Assembly: GCF_001269655.1 (NCBI RefSeq) | Contig: NZ_LHVE01000014.1 | Coordinates: forward strand, 310,001-374,000 | Source of the DNA: Pseudomonas thivervalensis | Lineage (GTDB): Bacteria > Pseudomonadota > Gammaproteobacteria > Pseudomonadales > Pseudomonadaceae | Direction of reading: 5' to 3' | Length of the DNA stretch: 64,000 nt | Part shown: positions 43,586 to 52,313 of the stretch, piece after piece | Position numbering within the stretch: position 1 is the first letter of the stretch | Layout of the letters: the number at the start of each line of letters is the position of its first letter | The notes under the pieces: model-generated | What the model was told of the DNA's origin: nothing | What the model saw: only the letters and a program-made list of their open reading frames with translations | The model's database searches: none | Translations under genes and position numbers: made by a program

Positions 43586-45877
43586 ATGAGCCTGCCTTTG
43601 GATAAAACCAACCGGCGGATCCTGATCGTCGACGACACCCAGACCATCCATGAGGATTTTCACAAGATCCTCAGCCCCCAGTCGAACGCCGAAGACAACC
43701 TGAGCAGCGCCGAAGAAGCCCTGTTCGGTGCGCCGGTGGCGGTGGCCGGCATGAGTTTCGTCCTCGATTCGGCGTTCCAGGGCATGGAAGCCTTGAACAA
43801 GGTCGAAACGGCACTGGCCCAAGGGCAACCCTACGCCATGGCGTTCATCGACATGCGCATGCCACCGGGCTGGGACGGCCTGGAAACCATCGAACGGCTG
43901 TGGCGGGCCGACCCCAAGCTGCAAGTGGCCTTGTGCACCGCTTACTCGGATTACTCCTGGGAAGATATCTCCGATCGCCTCGAACTGGGCGACCGCCTGC
44001 TCATCCTGAAAAAACCCTTCGACGCCATCGAGATCCGCCAGATGGCCAGCGCCTTGACCGTCAAATGGCAGATGACCGAAGACGCGGCGCTGAAAATGGA
44101 CATGCTCGAACGGGCAGTCGAGGAACGCACCCGCGAGTTGGCCGACGCCAACATCATCGTGCAAAACAGCCCGACCATCCTCTACCGGCTGCGGGGCGAA
44201 CCGCCATTCGCGTTGATGTACATCTCCCACAACATCACCAAGTTCGGCCATGTCGCGGCGCAACTGATCAATTCGCCGGACTGGGCGCAGACCCTGATCC
44301 ACTCCGACGACCAGGACAAGGTCCAGGAGGCCATGGTCCGCGTCCTCGACCGCGACACCGCGGGGGCTTCCATCGAGTTCCGCATGCGCACCGGTGACGA
44401 CACGTTCCGCTGGGTGGAGAACCGCTACATCCCGGTGCGCAACGAACAGGGCCTGCTGCTGGAAGTGGAAGGCATCATTCTCGACATCACCGAGCGCAAG
44501 CTGGCGGAAGATAAGATCGCCCTGCTGGCCCGCACCGATGGCCTGACCGGGCTGGCCAACCGCGCCACCATGATCGAGCGCCTTCACCAGGCCTTCGCCG
44601 CCGCTCGTCGGGGCGCGGCGCCGTTTGCCATGTTCTACCTGGACCTGGACCACTTCAAACGCATCAACGATACCTTGGGCCATCCCATCGGTGACCTGCT
44701 GTTGCAGGAAGTCGCCACCCGCATCAAGGCCTGTACCCGGGAAAACGACGTGGTGGCACGCCTGGGCGGCGACGAATTCGCCCTGCTGCAACTGGACGTC
44801 CATGAAGCGACCCACTGCGCCGCGCTGGCGGGCAAGATCCGCGATGCGCTCGTGGCGCCGTATTCCCTGGACGGCAATGACGTGCGCATCTCGGTGAGCA
44901 TCGGCATTGCCCTGTACACCCCGCAGAGCCTGAGTGCCGACAGCCTGATGGCACAATCCGACATGGCCCTGTACCGCTCCAAGGAAAAGGGTCGCAACCA
45001 GTATCACTTCCATAACGAGGAAATCAACCAGGAAGTCACCGACCGGGTCGCCCTCGCCAACGACCTGCGCCAAGCCATCGAAAACCACGAACTGCACCTG
45101 CACTACCTGCCGGAAGTCGACCTCGGCACCGGCAAGATCCTCGGCATGGGCGTGCAGGTGCGCTGGAACCACCCCGAACGGGGCTGGCTGGAACCGGCGG
45201 CCTTCATGCCGGCCGCCGAGAAGACCGGGATCATCATTGGCCTGGGCCATTGGGTGCTGGACCAGGCCTGCCAGCAGATGCGCCAATGGCGCGACCAGGG
45301 CATGGCGCCGCCGGTGATCGCCATCGACTTGTCCCTGACCCAACTCAAGACCGGTCCGGAACTGATCTACGACGTCCTGCGCACCACCGCGCGCTGGGAA
45401 CTGGCGCCCTGGGATCTGCGCTTCGACGTCACCGAAGCCACCCTGGCCCAGACCAAGTGGACCCACAACGACGTGCTTCCGCGCCTCTGCGAATTGGGCG
45501 TGCAGATCGCCATCGATGACTTCGGCACCGAATACTCGTCGTTCGATTATCTGAAGACCTACAAGGTCAATCACCTCAAGCTCGCCCAGCGCTTTCTCGA
45601 CAGCGCCAGCGCCGATCCCGAAAACGCCACGACATTGCGGGCGATCATCAACTTTGCCCGGGACGTGGGCATCGGGATCATTGCCGAGGGCGTCGAGACC
45701 CAGGAGCAACGCACCACGCTGATGTCCAGCGGCGGCGCGATGCAGGCCCAGGGGCATTACTTCAGCACCGTGGTCGACAGCGGCCAGGCTGCCGAACTGC
45801 TCAAGGCCGGCACCATCATTCCCGCGACAGACCACTGGACCCGACCAGCCAGCCAGCTATCGGAGAGCAATCCATGA
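43586..45877 (+). CDS. REC-PAS-GGDEF-EAL protein, cyclase site intact, EAL site degenerate
   Basis: 763 residues. Receiver (about 10-150) begins RRILIVDDTQTIHEDFHKIL, with D89 (FIDMRMPPGWDG) as acceptor. A PAS domain (about 190-305, ending DITERKLAE) precedes the GGDEF domain, where GGDEF is at 394-398, YLDLDHFKRIND is intact and the RxxD inhibition site (REND) sits five residues upstream. In the EAL domain the glutamate is glycine (G522, MGVQVRW), DLSL replaces NVSA, FDVTE replaces LEITE, and LKLAQ replaces LKIDQ. Predicted to be a product-inhibited diguanylate cyclase. Its stop overlaps the next start as ATGA. Predicted cytosolic. Confidence 0.9.
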   Translation: MSLPLDKTNRRILIVDDTQTIHEDFHKILSPQSNAEDNLSSAEEALFGAPVAVAGMSFVLDSAFQGMEALNKVETALAQGQPYAMAFIDMRMPPGWDGLETIERLWRADPKLQVALCTAYSDYSWEDISDRLELGDRLLILKKPFDAIEIRQMASALTVKWQMTEDAALKMDMLERAVEERTRELADANIIVQNSPTILYRLRGEPPFALMYISHNITKFGHVAAQLINSPDWAQTLIHSDDQDKVQEAMVRVLDRDTAGASIEFRMRTGDDTFRWVENRYIPVRNEQGLLLEVEGIILDITERKLAEDKIALLARTDGLTGLANRATMIERLHQAFAAARRGAAPFAMFYLDLDHFKRINDTLGHPIGDLLLQEVATRIKACTRENDVVARLGGDEFALLQLDVHEATHCAALAGKIRDALVAPYSLDGNDVRISVSIGIALYTPQSLSADSLMAQSDMALYRSKEKGRNQYHFHNEEINQEVTDRVALANDLRQAIENHELHLHYLPEVDLGTGKILGMGVQVRWNHPERGWLEPAAFMPAAEKTGIIIGLGHWVLDQACQQMRQWRDQGMAPPVIAIDLSLTQLKTGPELIYDVLRTTARWELAPWDLRFDVTEATLAQTKWTHNDVLPRLCELGVQIAIDDFGTEYSSFDYLKTYKVNHLKLAQRFLDSASADPENATTLRAIINFARDVGIGIIAEGVETQEQRTTLMSSGGAMQAQGHYFSTVVDSGQAAELLKAGTIIPATDHWTRPASQLSESNP

Positions 45878-47748
45878 ATCCCATGTCGGTACCTGCCAAC
45901 CGGCGAATCCTGGTGGTGGACGATACGCCGGCGATCCACCAGGACTTTCGCAAGATCCTCAGCCCCAGCGCCGGCAGCGATGACTCGCTGGACGACACCG
46001 AAAGCCTGCTGTTCGGCACCCCGCAGGTCAGCCGGTTGCAGTTCCAGATCGACTCGGCCTACCAGGGCGAGGAGGCGCTGGAACTGGTCAAGCGCGCCCA
46101 GGCCGAAGGCCAGCCCTATGCACTGGTGTTCGCCGACATGCGCATGCCGCCGGGCTGGGATGGCCTGCAAACCATCGAGCGACTGTGGGAGGCCGATCCG
46201 CGGCTGCAAATTGCCCTGTGCACGGCGTTCTCGGATTACTCTTGGGAAACCATGTCCGAACGGATCGAGTTCGACGATCAGTTGCTGATCCTCAAGAAAC
46301 CCTTCGACACCCTGGAAATCCGCCAGATGGCCAGCGCCATGACCTGGAAATGGCAGCTGGCCCAGGATGCGGCGAGGAAAATGCGCAGCCTGGAACGCAC
46401 GATCGAAGAGCGCGTCCAGGAATTGCTCAAGGTGTCTCACCTGCTGCAATACGACGTCCTCACCGAACTGCCCAACAGCATGTTGCTCGGCGACCGCCTG
46501 ACCCAGGCCATGGCCCAGTGCCGTCGGCATGACAAGCAACTGGCGGTGATGTTCCTCGGCCTGGACCGCTTCAAGCGCATCAACAACGCCCTGGGCCACC
46601 CGGTGGGCGATGAGATGCTCAAGCGCGTGGCGCGGACGCTGGCCACCGTGGTGCGCGAGTCCGATTCGGTGTTTCGCTACGGTTCCGATGAATTCGTGGT
46701 GGTGCTGGGGGATGTCGTCGACCCGCAGCAGACCAAAGGCGTGGCTGACAAACTGCTGGCAGCCATCAGTTCCCCGCAACCGATCGACGGCCATGACCTG
46801 AGCGTCACCGCGAGCCTGGGCATTAGCGTGTACCCCACCGACGGCTTCGATGCCGTGGCGCTGATCAAGAAAGCCGAGACGGCGATGCGCAACGTCAAGG
46901 AGACCGGCCCCAACGACTACCGGTTCTTCACCGAAGACATGAATCGCCGGGCACGGCAGCAGCAGACCATCGAATCGGGCCTGCGCCTGGGCCTGCAACG
47001 CAAGGAATTCGTGCTGCATTACCAACCCAAGCTCGACCTCAAGAGCGGCAAGGTGGTCGGCGTCGAGGCGCTGGTGCGCTGGGACAGACCGGGACACGGC
47101 ATGGTCTACCCGTCGGATTTCATTCCGGTGGCCGAGGACAGCGGCCTGATCGTCCCGCTGAGCCAATGGGTGCTCCAGGAAGCCTGCCAGCAGGCCTGTC
47201 GCTGGCAAGCCCAGGGCATGCGCCCGCTGTACCTGTCGGTAAACGTCTCGGCCATCGACTTTCGCCAGCGTGGCTTCGTCGAAGGCATCACCCGCACCCT
47301 CAAGGAAACCGGCCTGGATCCGACACAGTTAGAACTGGAGATCACCGAAAGCGTACTGATGCAGAACGTCGATACCACGGTCGCCATCCTCAAGGCCATC
47401 AAGCAACAGGGGATACGCCTGGCCATCGACGATTTCGGCACCGGCTATTCGAGCCTGAGCTACTTGCAGAAATTTCCGGTGGATGTGCTGAAGATCGACC
47501 AGTCGTTCGTCGGTGACCTGAGCATCGACAGCAACGACGCCAAGCTGGTGAGCACCATTATCAGCCTGGGCAAGAGCCTGAACCTGCACATCATTGCCGA
47601 AGGTGTGGAAACCCTTGAGCAGCTTGAGTTTCTCAAGAGGCACCAATGCGAGGAGGTCCAAGGTTATTACTTCAGCAAGGCCGTCGAACCGCAGGCCTTC
47701 GCCGACTGGATGATCGAATGGGAAAAACGCCAGAACCCGTTTTCGTGA
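45874..47748 (+). CDS. REC-GGDEF-EAL protein, EAL site intact, GGDEF site degenerate
   Basis: 624 residues. Receiver begins RRILVVDDTPAIHQDFRKIL, acceptor D88 (FADMRMPPGWDG). It lacks the PAS domain of its upstream neighbour. The cyclase signature is GSDEF (270-274), the first metal aspartate is lost (FLGLDRFKRINN) and IND is INN. EAL keeps the full set: EAL at 398-400, NVSA, LEITES, DDFGTGYSSL, LKIDQSF, AEGVET, QGYYF. Predicted c-di-GMP phosphodiesterase; the GGDEF domain may bind GTP allosterically. Starts in the ATGA overlap with the cyclase gene, so the pair is co-translated. Confidence 0.9.
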   Translation: MNPMSVPANRRILVVDDTPAIHQDFRKILSPSAGSDDSLDDTESLLFGTPQVSRLQFQIDSAYQGEEALELVKRAQAEGQPYALVFADMRMPPGWDGLQTIERLWEADPRLQIALCTAFSDYSWETMSERIEFDDQLLILKKPFDTLEIRQMASAMTWKWQLAQDAARKMRSLERTIEERVQELLKVSHLLQYDVLTELPNSMLLGDRLTQAMAQCRRHDKQLAVMFLGLDRFKRINNALGHPVGDEMLKRVARTLATVVRESDSVFRYGSDEFVVVLGDVVDPQQTKGVADKLLAAISSPQPIDGHDLSVTASLGISVYPTDGFDAVALIKKAETAMRNVKETGPNDYRFFTEDMNRRARQQQTIESGLRLGLQRKEFVLHYQPKLDLKSGKVVGVEALVRWDRPGHGMVYPSDFIPVAEDSGLIVPLSQWVLQEACQQACRWQAQGMRPLYLSVNVSAIDFRQRGFVEGITRTLKETGLDPTQLELEITESVLMQNVDTTVAILKAIKQQGIRLAIDDFGTGYSSLSYLQKFPVDVLKIDQSFVGDLSIDSNDAKLVSTIISLGKSLNLHIIAEGVETLEQLEFLKRHQCEEVQGYYFSKAVEPQAFADWMIEWEKRQNPFS

Positions 47749-47790
47749 ACACCGGAGTGTCCTCAACCAAAGTTTCAAGGAAAACATCCC

Positions 47791-48750
47791 ATGGCGTTAT
47801 ATGGACTGACTCTGGCGCTCGGCCTGCTCGTGGGAATGAGCCTGACCGCTCACGCCGACCCCCTGGACGAACCCCTCAAGCCCCTGCCCCCGATTCCAAC
47901 CCTGGACCCCAAGCGCGTCCAGCTGGGACTGCGACTGTTCAATGACCCGCGGCTGTCGGTCAACAACACCCTGTCCTGTGCCAGTTGCCATCGCCTGGAC
48001 AAGGGCGGTGCCGACGACAAACAATTTTCCCTGGGCTTCGACGGCAAGCCCGTGGAAGTCAATACGCCCACCGTGTTCAATGCCGGCCTCAATTTCCACC
48101 AGTTCTGGGATGGCCGCGTCGATACGCTGGAAGAACAAGTGCATGTCGTGGTGACCAGTCCCGTCGAAATGGGCAGCACCTGGGAAACGGTGGTCAAGCG
48201 CATCGCCGACGACCCCGGCTACGCCAAGGACTTCAAGGACGCCTATCCCGATGGCGTGACCAAGCCCAATATCCAAAGCGCCCTGGCCGACTACGAGCGC
48301 ACCTTGCAGACACCCAACTCGCGTTTCGACCGATACCTGCTGGGCGATACCGACATCCTCACGCCTCGGGAGAAGTTCGGTTACCAGCGCTTCAAGGAAT
48401 ACGGCTGCATCGCTTGCCACCAGGGCGTGAACATGGGCGGTAACATGTTTCAGAAATTCGGCGTCATGGGTGACTACATCGGTGACCGGGGCAACCCGAC
48501 CCGGGCCGACGAAGGACGCTTCAACATCACCGGCGATGAAAACGATCGCCAGGTGTTCAAAGTACCCAGCCTGCGCAACGTGGCCGTCACCGCCCCGTAT
48601 TTCCACGACGGATCGGCGCCAACCCTGGAACGCGCAGTGGAGGTCATGTTCAGGTACCAACTGGGTCGTGAGCCCCTCAAGAACGACACGACACTGATCG
48701 TCGAATTCCTCAAGACCCTGACCGGTGAATGGGAGGGCAAGCCCCTATGA
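47791..48750 (+). CDS. Periplasmic di-haem cytochrome c peroxidase family protein
   Basis: 319 residues. Sec signal peptide (LTLALGLLVGMSLTAHA), then two c-type haem motifs, CASCH at 63-67 and CIACH at 206-210, as in CcpA/MauG proteins. It reduces H2O2 with electrons from cytochrome c, or modifies a partner protein. Its presence between two c-di-GMP enzymes and two kinases is unusual, and it may be the input of the signalling system. It is preceded by AAGGAAAAC, 42 bp after the phosphodiesterase gene, and overlaps the next gene as ATGA. Confidence 0.9.
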   Translation: MALYGLTLALGLLVGMSLTAHADPLDEPLKPLPPIPTLDPKRVQLGLRLFNDPRLSVNNTLSCASCHRLDKGGADDKQFSLGFDGKPVEVNTPTVFNAGLNFHQFWDGRVDTLEEQVHVVVTSPVEMGSTWETVVKRIADDPGYAKDFKDAYPDGVTKPNIQSALADYERTLQTPNSRFDRYLLGDTDILTPREKFGYQRFKEYGCIACHQGVNMGGNMFQKFGVMGDYIGDRGNPTRADEGRFNITGDENDRQVFKVPSLRNVAVTAPYFHDGSAPTLERAVEVMFRYQLGREPLKNDTTLIVEFLKTLTGEWEGKPL

Positions 48751-50549
48751 CCCTCTTCCGTCGCCTCGGCCTGGCCTTCATCGGCGTTCTGCTGGCGGGC
48801 ATCCTGCTGTTCATGTACGTCAATTCGGGTGCCCAGCAGGCCGCCTCGTACATTGAGTCCCGGGACCTGATCCGCCTGCTCAAGCAACAGGACGCCATCT
48901 GGGACAACGAAGTCCTCAAGTCGCGGATCGCCCTGACCCACAACTACGACCCGCTGGTCTCGCCCCTGCATGAGATGGCACGCCTGTGGCAGCGTCTGGA
49001 CGCCATCGAATCGGAACCGGGGCGCCACGGGCCGTCGCTCTGGGAGGCCCAGCGCGACGAGTATCTCAAGGCGGTCAAGGAAAAAACCCGTCTGGTAGAA
49101 CAGTTCAAATCCCATAACGCTGTGTTGCGCAACTCCCTGGCCTTCCTGCCCACCGGCGAGGACGACATCCAGGGCCAGTTCGCCCGACTGCCCGACACGT
49201 ACAGGTTGGAGTTGCAGAACGTTGCCATCGACACCTACGACCTGTTGCTCAGCAGCATGGAGTTCGCCCAGCTCAGCTCCCCAGAGATAGCAGCCGAGGT
49301 ACTGCTGGGTTTGAACCAGCTGGATGTCAACAAGGAGCGCCTGCCTGAGGGGCTGCTCAATTCCATCGAAGTCCTGCGCAGACACATCGGCGTGATCCTG
49401 CGCGAACAGCCAAGGGTCAATGAATTATTAATGGGCATCGAAGCGGTCCCCTTGGCCGATCGCCTGGACACCATCACTGTCCTGCTAGAGAAAGACCAGG
49501 AAAAAGCCGCCGCCAAATACGAGCGCAACCACGTTTACCTGCTGGTGTTCGCCACATTCCTGGTATTGATACTGATCTGGCTGGCGTTCCGGCTGATCCG
49601 CAGCTTCGCCGAGATCAAGCGGGTCAACAACGCCCTGCAAACCGCCAACGACGAACTGGAACAAAGGGTCGAAGAGCGTACTCGCCAACTCAAGGACACC
49701 CAGAGCGAATTGATGGACACCGCCCGCCAGGCCGGCATGGCGGAAATCGCCACCAACGTGCTGCACAACGTCGGCAACGTGCTCAACAGCGTGAACATCT
49801 CCGCCGACCTGGTCAGCCGCAAACTGCGCAGCAGCAAGGCGCTGGGACTGGGCAAGGCGATGCAACTGATCAACGAACACACCGACGACCTCGGACACTT
49901 CCTCACTGAGGATGCGAAAGGCAAGCTGCTGCCCGGTTACCTCAACCAATTGGTCGAGGCCATCGCCTCGGAGCAGCAGAGCCTGACCGATGAACTGGCC
50001 CAGTTGAGCAAGAGCGTGGATCACATCAAGGACATCGTCTCTACACAGCAATCCTATGCCGGGGCCAACAGCCTGCTGGAACCTCTGGTGGTCAGCGAAC
50101 TGCTCGAAGACGCCCTGCGCATGAACTCCGGCGCCCTGACCCGCCATCATGTTACGGTGATCAAGGATTACGGCGAGGTGCCGCGGATCATGGGCGACAA
50201 GCACCGCTTGCTGTTGATCCTGATCAACCTGATCAGCAACGCCAAATACGCCATGGCCGGGGTGTCCAACCATGCGCGCAACATGACCCTCAAGGCCGCC
50301 GTCATCGATGGCCAGACCCTGCAAATCAGCGTCAAGGACGAAGGCGAAGGTATTCCGGAGGAAAACATGACGCGTATCTTCGCCCACGGTTTTACCACAC
50401 GTAAGGAAGGCCACGGCTTTGGCCTGCACAGTTGTGCATTGGCGGCCATTGAAATGAACGGCCACCTCACCGCCCACAGTGAGGGGCCAGGCAAAGGGGC
50501 GACCTTCGAATTGCAGGTGCCCTTGAAACTTGCAGAAGGTGAACCATGA
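48747..50549 (+). CDS. Membrane-bound sensor histidine kinase
   Basis: 600 residues from ATG 48747, which overlaps the peroxidase stop. Two membrane helices (about 7-27 and 265-285) bracket a mainly helical periplasmic domain of about 235 residues without cysteine motifs. A coiled coil (EQRVEERTRQLKDTQ) leads to a phospho-acceptor region of the variant type, H340 in NVLHNVGNVLNSV, then HATPase (INLISNAKYAM, DEGEGIPEENM). The periplasmic domain could contact the co-encoded peroxidase. Coupled to the downstream REC-kinase by ATGA. Confidence 0.9.
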   Translation: MTLFRRLGLAFIGVLLAGILLFMYVNSGAQQAASYIESRDLIRLLKQQDAIWDNEVLKSRIALTHNYDPLVSPLHEMARLWQRLDAIESEPGRHGPSLWEAQRDEYLKAVKEKTRLVEQFKSHNAVLRNSLAFLPTGEDDIQGQFARLPDTYRLELQNVAIDTYDLLLSSMEFAQLSSPEIAAEVLLGLNQLDVNKERLPEGLLNSIEVLRRHIGVILREQPRVNELLMGIEAVPLADRLDTITVLLEKDQEKAAAKYERNHVYLLVFATFLVLILIWLAFRLIRSFAEIKRVNNALQTANDELEQRVEERTRQLKDTQSELMDTARQAGMAEIATNVLHNVGNVLNSVNISADLVSRKLRSSKALGLGKAMQLINEHTDDLGHFLTEDAKGKLLPGYLNQLVEAIASEQQSLTDELAQLSKSVDHIKDIVSTQQSYAGANSLLEPLVVSELLEDALRMNSGALTRHHVTVIKDYGEVPRIMGDKHRLLLILINLISNAKYAMAGVSNHARNMTLKAAVIDGQTLQISVKDEGEGIPEENMTRIFAHGFTTRKEGHGFGLHSCALAAIEMNGHLTAHSEGPGKGATFELQVPLKLAEGEP

Positions 50550-51952
50550 ACAGCCTGAGTAACCGCCGCATCCTGTTGATCGACGATACACCCGCCATTC
50601 ATGAAGATTTCCGCAAGATCCTCACCCCCGAGGATGAGCGCAACACGGACTTGCAGGACATGGAAAGCGCGCTGTTTGGCGAGGCGCCGAAACCTGCCGC
50701 CACCGTGTTCGAACTCGACTCGGCCTATGGCGGGCAGGAAGGCCTGAACAAATTGCTGGCGGCAGCGGCCAAGGAACGGCCCTATGCCCTGGCCTTTGTC
50801 GACATGCGCATGCCAGAAGGCTGGGACGGCGCCAAGACCATCGAGGAACTCTGGAAGCGCGACCCGCAGTTGCAAGTGGTGGTGTGCACCGCCTATTCGG
50901 ATTACTCCTGGGATGAACTGCTCGACCGCCTGAACGGCCACGACCGCTTGCTGATCCTGAAGAAGCCGTTCGACAACATCGAAGTCCAACAGATGGCCAA
51001 CACCCTGACCACCAAATGGGAAATGACTTCCCGTGCGCAATTGAAAATGAACAAGCTCGAAGACCTGGTGGAGCAACGCACCCAGGCGTTCAGACAGGCC
51101 AGCGAGCTGCTGCAAATGGAGATCGACGAACGCAAGATGCTGGAAACCCAGCTGGTGCAATCGGAAAAACTCGCCTCGCTGGGCCAGTTGGCGGCCGGGG
51201 TGGCCCACGAAATCAACAACCCGATCGGCTTCATTTCCTCCAACCTGGGGGCACTGGACGGCTACTTCGGCAAACTCCAGGAAATGCTCAGCGCCTACGG
51301 CAGCGCCGAAGAGGCCATCGCCTCGCCGGAGCTGGTGGTGAACCTGAGGAAGCTGCGCGAACAGGTGGAACTGGATTTCCTGGTCGAAGACATTCCCCTG
51401 TTGATCAAGGAGTCCAAGGATGGCATCGGCCGGGTCGGGCAGATCGTCAAGGACCTGAAGGACTTCTCCCGCGTCGATTCCAGCCAGGAATGGCAGATGG
51501 CCAATTTGCAGCAAGGCATGGATTCGACCTTGAACATCGTCGCCAATGAGATCAAGTACAAGGCCGACGTGGTCAAGGAGTACACGCCGTTGCCGGAGGT
51601 GGAATGCCTGCCGTCGCAGATCAACCAGGTGATCATGAACCTGATCGTCAACGCCGCCCAAGCCATCGGCCCCGAACGCGGCACCATCACCCTGCGCAAC
51701 GGTGTCAGTGACGAAACCGTCTGGATCGAAGTGGCCGACAACGGTTCGGGCATTCCTCCTGAAACCTTGCAAAAGATCTTCGACCCGTTCTTCACCACCA
51801 AACCCATCGGCCAAGGCACCGGGCTCGGGCTATCGTTGTCCTACGGCATCGTGAAAAAACACAACGGCGAGATCACCGTACGCAGCGAAGTCGGCGTCGG
51901 CACCACCTTCCGCGTGGAGTTGCCGGTGCGGCAGATGAAGCAAGCGGGCTGA
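50546..51952 (+). CDS. Cytosolic REC-histidine kinase
   Basis: 468 residues. An N-terminal receiver (D86, FVDMRMPEGWDG; K140) of the same subtype as the two GGDEF-EAL proteins, then a coiled coil, HisKA with H221 (AAGVAHEINNPIGF) and HATPase (LIVNAAQAIG, DNGSGIPPE, GLGLSLSYGIV). There is no membrane segment. The receiver-first order suits a relay step between the membrane kinase and the other receivers. Last gene of the operon; followed by a REP cluster, no clear terminator. Confidence 0.9.
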   Translation: MNSLSNRRILLIDDTPAIHEDFRKILTPEDERNTDLQDMESALFGEAPKPAATVFELDSAYGGQEGLNKLLAAAAKERPYALAFVDMRMPEGWDGAKTIEELWKRDPQLQVVVCTAYSDYSWDELLDRLNGHDRLLILKKPFDNIEVQQMANTLTTKWEMTSRAQLKMNKLEDLVEQRTQAFRQASELLQMEIDERKMLETQLVQSEKLASLGQLAAGVAHEINNPIGFISSNLGALDGYFGKLQEMLSAYGSAEEAIASPELVVNLRKLREQVELDFLVEDIPLLIKESKDGIGRVGQIVKDLKDFSRVDSSQEWQMANLQQGMDSTLNIVANEIKYKADVVKEYTPLPEVECLPSQINQVIMNLIVNAAQAIGPERGTITLRNGVSDETVWIEVADNGSGIPPETLQKIFDPFFTTKPIGQGTGLGLSLSYGIVKKHNGEITVRSEVGVGTTFRVELPVRQMKQAG

Positions 51953-51972
51953 GCCATCCCGGCGGATCAAAC

Positions 51973-52261
51973 TGTGGGAGCAAGCTCCCTCGCCACAATG
52001 GCCCCGCGTTTCACCGCCGCTCCCACAGGTTTTTCTGGCCTTCATAAACTGATTACACCAGCCAACACACCGCCCCTGTGGCGAGGGAGCTTGCTCCCGC
52101 TCGGCGGCGCAGCCGTCGTAAAACCGGCTGGTGCGGTCTGCCTGAACGATTGCAATGATCCGATTGGGGCCGCTTCGCAGCCCAGCGGGAGCAAGCTCCC
52201 TCGCCACAATGGCCCGCACTGTGCCGCAAGTTCAGTTGTGGGAGCTTGGGCCCTCGCCACA
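51973..52261. repeat. REP cluster downstream of the signalling operon
   Basis: A single TGTGGGAGCAAGCTCCCTCGCCACA at 51973, a full type A doublet at 52079-52207, and a degenerate TGTGGGAGCTTGGGCCCTCGCCACA at 52236. Bases 51953-52313 show no gene. Confidence 0.85.
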
Positions 52262-52313
52262 GGGTGCATTCCAAGCTAATGTCTCGCCAATCGCTCAACC
52301 CCAAGGAAACCGT

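Noticed and set aside
43568..45835. Antisense open frame (755 codons) over the REC-PAS-GGDEF-EAL gene
   Set aside because: Low-complexity composition; the sense protein has every expected motif.
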